DNA from: Luteolibacter sp. LG18
GTDB lineage: Bacteria; Verrucomicrobiota; Verrucomicrobiia; Verrucomicrobiales; Akkermansiaceae
Direction: 5' to 3'
DNA length: 64,000 nucleotides
Assembly: GCF_036322585.1 (NCBI RefSeq)
Contig: NZ_AP024600.1
Location: forward strand, 1,612,001 to 1,676,000
Numbering within the stretch: the first letter of the stretch is position 1; every line of letters begins with the position of its first letter. Shown piece after piece: positions 60,770 to 64,000 of this stretch. A program made the position numbers and the translations under genes. The notes below the pieces were generated by a model. That model was not told the DNA's origin and searched no databases. It was given only the letters and a program-made list of their open reading frames with translations.

Positions 60770-61417
60770 ATGAAAACGACCATGCTCCTCGGCTCCGCCG
60801 CCCTCCTCGCGCTCGGCCTCGTCTCCTGCAACGACCCGGCCAAGAACACCGCCAAGGCCGACGTGAAGGACGCCGTGACCAAGTCCGACACCGGTGCCGC
60901 CGGTGGCACGAAATACACCTTCACCCCGAACTCCAAGATCGGCTTCGTGGGCGCGAAGGTCACCGCCAGCCATCCCGGCGGTTTCAAGACCTTCAGCGGC
61001 TACTTCACCGTGAAGGACGGCGCCCCCGTGGGCAACGAGCACAAGGTGACCATCGACATGTCCTCCACCTTCGCCGATGGCGGGAACGAGGAAGGCTCCG
61101 CGAAACTGACCGGCCACCTGAAGTCCCCGGACTTCTTCGACGTCGCGAAGTTCCCGCAGTCCACCTTCGACGTCACCGAGCTGAAGAAGAACTCCGACAC
61201 CAGCTACACCGTTTCCGGGAACTTCACGCTCCACGGCGTGACCAAGAACATCTCCTTCCCCGCCACCGTGGCGAAGGACGGCGAGACGGTGAAGATCGCC
61301 TCCGAGTTCAACATCAAGCGCCAGGACTTCGGGATCAACTACCCGGGCATGGCCGACAACCTCATCAAGGACGAGGTCGTGATCAAACTCGACCTCGAGG
61401 CCAAGCCGGGCGCCTGA
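60770..61417 (+). CDS. YceI-like lipoprotein
   Basis: A 215-residue protein with lipobox MLLGSAALLALGLVSCN; predicted lipid-bearing Cys20. The YceI beta-barrel fold binds isoprenoid-type lipids: KYTFTPNSKIGFVGAKVTAS, HPGGFKTFSGYFTVKDG, VTIDMSSTFADGGNEEGSAK, and TLHGVTKNISFPATVAKDGE. Length and motifs are typical, including 'LtLhGvtk.i.fpatv'. The protein would be a periplasmic carrier attached to a membrane. It is followed by a rho-independent terminator at 61430-61467. Confidence 0.9.
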   Translation: MKTTMLLGSAALLALGLVSCNDPAKNTAKADVKDAVTKSDTGAAGGTKYTFTPNSKIGFVGAKVTASHPGGFKTFSGYFTVKDGAPVGNEHKVTIDMSSTFADGGNEEGSAKLTGHLKSPDFFDVAKFPQSTFDVTELKKNSDTSYTVSGNFTLHGVTKNISFPATVAKDGETVKIASEFNIKRQDFGINYPGMADNLIKDEVVIKLDLEAKPGA

Positions 61418-61429
61418 ACCGGCGATGGG

Positions 61430-61467
61430 AAGCCCCCGCGTGAGAGATCGCGGGGGCTTCTTTCTTT
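61430..61467 (+). terminator. Rho-independent terminator after the YceI gene
   Basis: Stem AAGCCCCCGCG/CGCGGGGGCTT with an 8-base loop, followed by CTTTCTTT. Strongest of the terminators in this window. Confidence 0.88.
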
Positions 61468-61512
61468 GAGGCTCACATGCCTCCTTCCACTCTTCTTTAC
61501 TCCCCACTTCTC

Positions 61513-62073
61513 ATGAAAATCGCCATCGTCTATTTCTCCGGCACCGGAAACACCGCGAAGCTCGCGGAAGCCGTGCTGGAAGGCGCCCGCTCCGGTTCCG
61601 GGGTGGAGGCCGAGCTCCTGGCCATCGAGGGCAAGGACATCGTCGAAGGCCGCTATGCGAACGACGCCGTGTTGGCGTCGCTCGATGCCGCGGACGCGAT
61701 CATCTTCGGCTCGCCGACCTACATGGGCGGCCCGGCCGGCCAGTTCAAAGCCTTCGCCGACGCCACCGCCGGCCGCTGGTTCGGCCAGCAGTGGAAGGAC
61801 AAGCTGGCCGCCGGGTTCACCGTTTCGAATTCCCCGAGCGGCGATAAGCTCAACACGCTCCAGTACTTCCAGATCCTCGCCGCCCAGCACGGCATGCTCT
61901 GGGTGACCCTGGGGCTGCTGCCGAATGTCGAGCCCGCGGGCTTGAACCGCCTCGGTTCGTTCGGCGGCGCGATGGGCCAGGCCGGGCAGCTCGAATTGTC
62001 CGATCTGGACAAGGCCACCGGCCGCGCGCTGGGCGAGCGGGTCGCCTCGGTGGGGCTGAAACTCAAGGCCTGA
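61513..62073 (+). CDS. Flavodoxin-like FMN-binding reductase
   Basis: A 186-residue protein. The phosphate-binding loop YFSGTGNTAKLAEAV and the isoalloxazine loops GSPTYMGGPAGQFKAFADAT and PSGDKLNTLQYFQILAAQHG fit the flavodoxin/NAD(P)H-quinone-reductase fold (WrbA/flavodoxin_1-like). The start at 61513 produces MKIAIVYFSGTGNTAK, the usual N-terminus. A soluble quinone or small-substrate reductase is likely; the electron partner is unknown. The gene stands alone between the YceI terminator and the L,D-transpeptidase. Confidence 0.88.
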   Translation: MKIAIVYFSGTGNTAKLAEAVLEGARSGSGVEAELLAIEGKDIVEGRYANDAVLASLDAADAIIFGSPTYMGGPAGQFKAFADATAGRWFGQQWKDKLAAGFTVSNSPSGDKLNTLQYFQILAAQHGMLWVTLGLLPNVEPAGLNRLGSFGGAMGQAGQLELSDLDKATGRALGERVASVGLKLKA

Positions 62074-62160
62074 CAAGGGTTCCGCGCGCGCGGGCATCGT
62101 TTTCCAGTTGGGTGCGGCGGCATTTCGTGTTAGAATGCCCGTCCAGCCCCTTGGAACGCC

Positions 62161-62745
62161 ATGTCCCGCGCGCTCTCCCTCCTCTTCCCGATGGCCGCTT
62201 TCACGGCCAATCTCGTTTCGTGCTCGAATTTCTCGCCATTGACCTCGGTGTCGCTGCCGCATCCGGCTCCGGAGCGGCATTTGTTCGAGTGGAATGACGA
62301 TGGCGGCCCCGGCGAGGTGGCGGTGAAGATCAACCTGAGCACCCAGCGGGCGACCTACACCCGCGGCGGCCGGCCGATCGGCTGGTCCTATGTGGCCACC
62401 GGCAAGGAAGGCCACGGCACGCCGCCGGGCCGCTACTCGATCACCGAGAAACTGGAGGACAAGTATTCCGGCTCCTACGGTTGGATCGAGGATGAGTTCG
62501 GCAACACGGTGAACGGCGACGCCACCCCCGGGACCCGTGTCCCGACGGGCTGCCACTACGTTCCCGCGCCGATGCCCTACTGGATGCGCATCACCGGCTA
62601 CGGCATCGGCATGCACGCCGGGATCATTCCGAACCCCGGTGAGCCCGCTTCCCACGGCTGCATCCGCCTGCCGAAGCCCTTCGCGCCGATCCTCTTCGAC
62701 AACGTCCGCGTGGGAACGCCGGTGACGATCGTGTACGGAGGATGA
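62161..62745 (+). CDS. L,D-transpeptidase (YkuD) lipoprotein
   Basis: A 194-residue enzyme that cross-links peptidoglycan or anchors proteins to it. The N-terminus MSRALSLLFPMAAFTANLVSC ends in a lipoprotein Cys21. The YkuD catalytic motif is MHAGIIPNPGEPASHGCIRL (His152 and Cys167). KINLSTQRATYTRGG opens the fold. It is a compact single-domain YkuD without a LysM or peptidoglycan-binding repeat. Its stop overlaps the next gene by 4 bp (ATGA at 62742), so the two are translationally coupled. Confidence 0.9.
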   Translation: MSRALSLLFPMAAFTANLVSCSNFSPLTSVSLPHPAPERHLFEWNDDGGPGEVAVKINLSTQRATYTRGGRPIGWSYVATGKEGHGTPPGRYSITEKLEDKYSGSYGWIEDEFGNTVNGDATPGTRVPTGCHYVPAPMPYWMRITGYGIGMHAGIIPNPGEPASHGCIRLPKPFAPILFDNVRVGTPVTIVYGG

Positions 62746-63149
62746 GGCCGTATTTGGGAGCCCGAGCGGAAATCGTCGCGGGGTGTCCGTGCGTCATCGA
62801 GAGCGATGCCGTGGGCCAGCCCCACGGGGTGGTCTTTGAGGACGACGGCGGCACCGGTTACTTTTACGCCAGGGATTACCGTATCGAGGGCTCGCTGTTC
62901 GTTGACGCCCTCCACGTTTACACGGTGAAGGAGGGGAGTGAGGGCGAGAGGCCTTCCTCGCTCCGGATCATCTGGTCCAACGATTGGAGGAAGGCCGCGC
63001 TTCTGATCAACGATTCTCCCCTGGCGATGTTCGATTTCGAACGGAGAACCGGCTATTCCCTCGATGTGTTCCCGGATCCTGATCCCAAGTCGGGTTGGCA
63101 TCGAGCCCCGTGGAGCAGCGACTTGAAGGGCCATTTCTATCAGGATTGA
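62742..63149 (+). CDS. DUF2251-like protein, coupled to the L,D-transpeptidase
   Basis: A 135-residue protein with no signal peptide. It matches DUF2251 by eye: HGVVFEDDGGTGYFYARDY, GSLFVDALHVYTVKE, SLRIIWSNDWRKAALLINDS and AMFDFERRTGYSLDVFPDP. The family function is unknown. Its ATG lies in the 4-bp overlap with the transpeptidase stop, so the two proteins are made together; why a cytosolic DUF2251 protein should be coupled to a lipoprotein enzyme is unclear. A family B repeat follows. Confidence 0.72.
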   Translation: MRPYLGARAEIVAGCPCVIESDAVGQPHGVVFEDDGGTGYFYARDYRIEGSLFVDALHVYTVKEGSEGERPSSLRIIWSNDWRKAALLINDSPLAMFDFERRTGYSLDVFPDPDPKSGWHRAPWSSDLKGHFYQD

Positions 63150-63210
63150 GTCCACGACGGCTTCGTGGACCCGAGTGCCCACGGCTGCTACCACCTCGTT
63201 TCCGGGGGAT

Positions 63211-63435
63211 GAGTTGAGCCTTTAGGCGAGGAAGGTCTTCCGGGAGGCGGAGGCCTGAAGAGAGTTTGCTGGTTTGCAGTGTTCAGTTTTCAGGAAGAGA
63301 AGACGAGCTTTCGGGGAGTGCATCCCGTCGCCGTTGATCTCTTCCTTTTGCGCTTCTTGCGCCTCTTTGCGGCAAAGAATCTCCCTAGCCTCCGCCCCCC
63401 CTCTAAAGACCTTCCTCGGCTAAAGCCTCAACTCC
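63211..63435. repeat. Family B palindromic element, copy 3
   Basis: The left end GAGTTGAGCCTTTAGGCGAG followed by GAAGGTCTTCC, and the right end AAGACCTTCCTCGGCTAAAG with CCTCAACTCC, form a long inverted repeat. The inner sequences TGCAGTGTTCAGTTTTCAGG and CTTTGCGGCAAAGAATC match copy 1 and copy 2, in the opposite orientation. It fills most of the gap between the DUF2251 and VOC genes; nothing else is visible there. Confidence 0.8.
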
Positions 63436-63502
63436 CCGTGACGCTTTTGCCGCTGGCGTTTTCCGCCTGCTGTGACAAAGGGTGAGGGAACCCGCGAAAA
63501 CC

Positions 63503-63967
63503 ATGTCCGAATCCCACATTCCCGAAGGCTACCACAGCGTTACGCCGTCTCTGACCGTGGCCGATGCGCCCGCCGCGCTGGCATTCTATCAGGCCGCGTT
63601 TGGCGCGGTGGAGATCTTCCGCATGCCGGATGAGAAGACCGGCAAGATCATGCACGCCGAGATCGCGATCGGGAATTCCCGCCTCATGCTTTCCAGCGAG
63701 TTCCCGGAATGGGGCTGTGTGGCTCCGGAGGTGGGGACGGGCGGGGCGTTCATGATCTACGTGGCCGATGTGGATGCGGCCTACGCTCAGGCGGTTGGGG
63801 CGGGCGCTACCTCCCTGCAGGAGCCCACCGACATGTTCTGGGGCGACCGCACCTCGCGGGTGGCGGACCCGCACGGCTACCGCTGGAGCCTCGCCACCCA
63901 TGTCCGCGACGTGTCCCCGGAGGAGATCGCGAAGGCGGCGAAGGAGTGGGATTGCAACGCGTCCTGA
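63503..63967 (+). CDS. VOC (glyoxalase-fold) PhnB-like protein
   Basis: A 154-residue VOC-superfamily protein: YHSVTPSLTVADAPAALAFY, FYQAAFGAVEIFRMPDEKTG, KIMHAEIAIGNSRLMLSSEF, TGGAFMIYVADVDAAYAQAV and WGDRTSRVADPHGYRWSLAT. The 'GDR.s.v.DPhGy.W.lath' ending is typical of PhnB-like or bleomycin-type VOC proteins. They are metal-dependent enzymes or metal-free ligand binders; activity is not predictable. The start at 63503 gives the usual N-terminus; the 7-residue upstream extension is rejected. The window ends 33 bp after its stop. Confidence 0.85.
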   Translation: MSESHIPEGYHSVTPSLTVADAPAALAFYQAAFGAVEIFRMPDEKTGKIMHAEIAIGNSRLMLSSEFPEWGCVAPEVGTGGAFMIYVADVDAAYAQAVGAGATSLQEPTDMFWGDRTSRVADPHGYRWSLATHVRDVSPEEIAKAAKEWDCNAS

Positions 63968-64000
63968 ACCATGGAGGACGTGCTGGTGATTTTCGCGCAC

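Overview
The window looks like a piece of a high-GC Verrucomicrobiota chromosome, probably from the Luteolibacter/Haloferula side of the Verrucomicrobiales. This is inference from gene content, not a database match. The pointers are a PEP-CTERM protein, a GntR-type helix-turn-helix fused to a LacI-like sensor, tandem S9A prolyl oligopeptidases, a PmoA-like/Gfo-Idh-MocA pair, TM2 proteins, scarce Shine-Dalgarno sequences, and many short palindromic elements between genes. Genes are closely packed on both strands. I saw no rRNA, tRNA, CRISPR array, prophage or plasmid functions.

Layout. 0-5 kb: the end of a glycoside hydrolase-like gene, a minus-strand run (methyltransferase, HlyD-type adaptor, cyclase-like toroid protein), two small membrane proteins and an HU gene. 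5-13.6 kb: a permuted papain-fold protein and the F-type ATP synthase operon atpBEFHAGDC, with an unusually short delta subunit, a hairpin after atpE and palindromic spacers before atpG and atpC. 13.6-15.7 kb: a PcfJ-domain gene between two direct repeats of about 185 bp, each with a long hairpin and four CGGGGGGA tracts; this is the most unusual local structure. 15.7-25.9 kb: an MFS transporter, a small ECF sigma/membrane-protein pair, an orphan Vsr nuclease, phosphofructokinase, an ADP-ribosylglycohydrolase, a GH20 hexosaminidase, a secreted nuclease/phosphatase-fold lipoprotein, PabB, and a REP-associated tyrosine transposase inside its own repeats.

25.9-40.8 kb: two tandem secreted prolyl oligopeptidases, a small membrane protein, a sugar-type regulator, a double TM2 protein, then a seven-gene same-strand run: an ABC substrate-binding protein fused to an OmpA peptidoglycan-binding domain, its permease, its ATPase, a two-helix membrane coiled-coil protein, a PspA homologue, a DUF6985-like protein and an AAA+ ATPase. 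I read this run as a candidate envelope-stress or membrane-maintenance machine. 40.9-48.6 kb: dnaE, two overlapping LysR regulators, a MITE-like palindrome and a PEP-CTERM protein with a likely decayed PEP-CTERM remnant behind it. 48.6-54.5 kb: an EF-hand protein, three related membrane proteins beside an MlaD/MlaF lipid-transport pair, and an ECF sigma/anti-sigma pair. 54.6-64 kb: a PmoA-like protein with a Tat-exported oxidoreductase, DoxX, LysR, a DUF2314 membrane protein, pirin, a YceI lipoprotein, a flavodoxin, an L,D-transpeptidase with a DUF2251 partner and a VOC protein.

At least eight families of palindromic or paired repeats occupy the gaps. Only one resident transposase (24859-25305) is present, so most are probably mobilised from elsewhere in the genome, or act as terminators or RNA structures.
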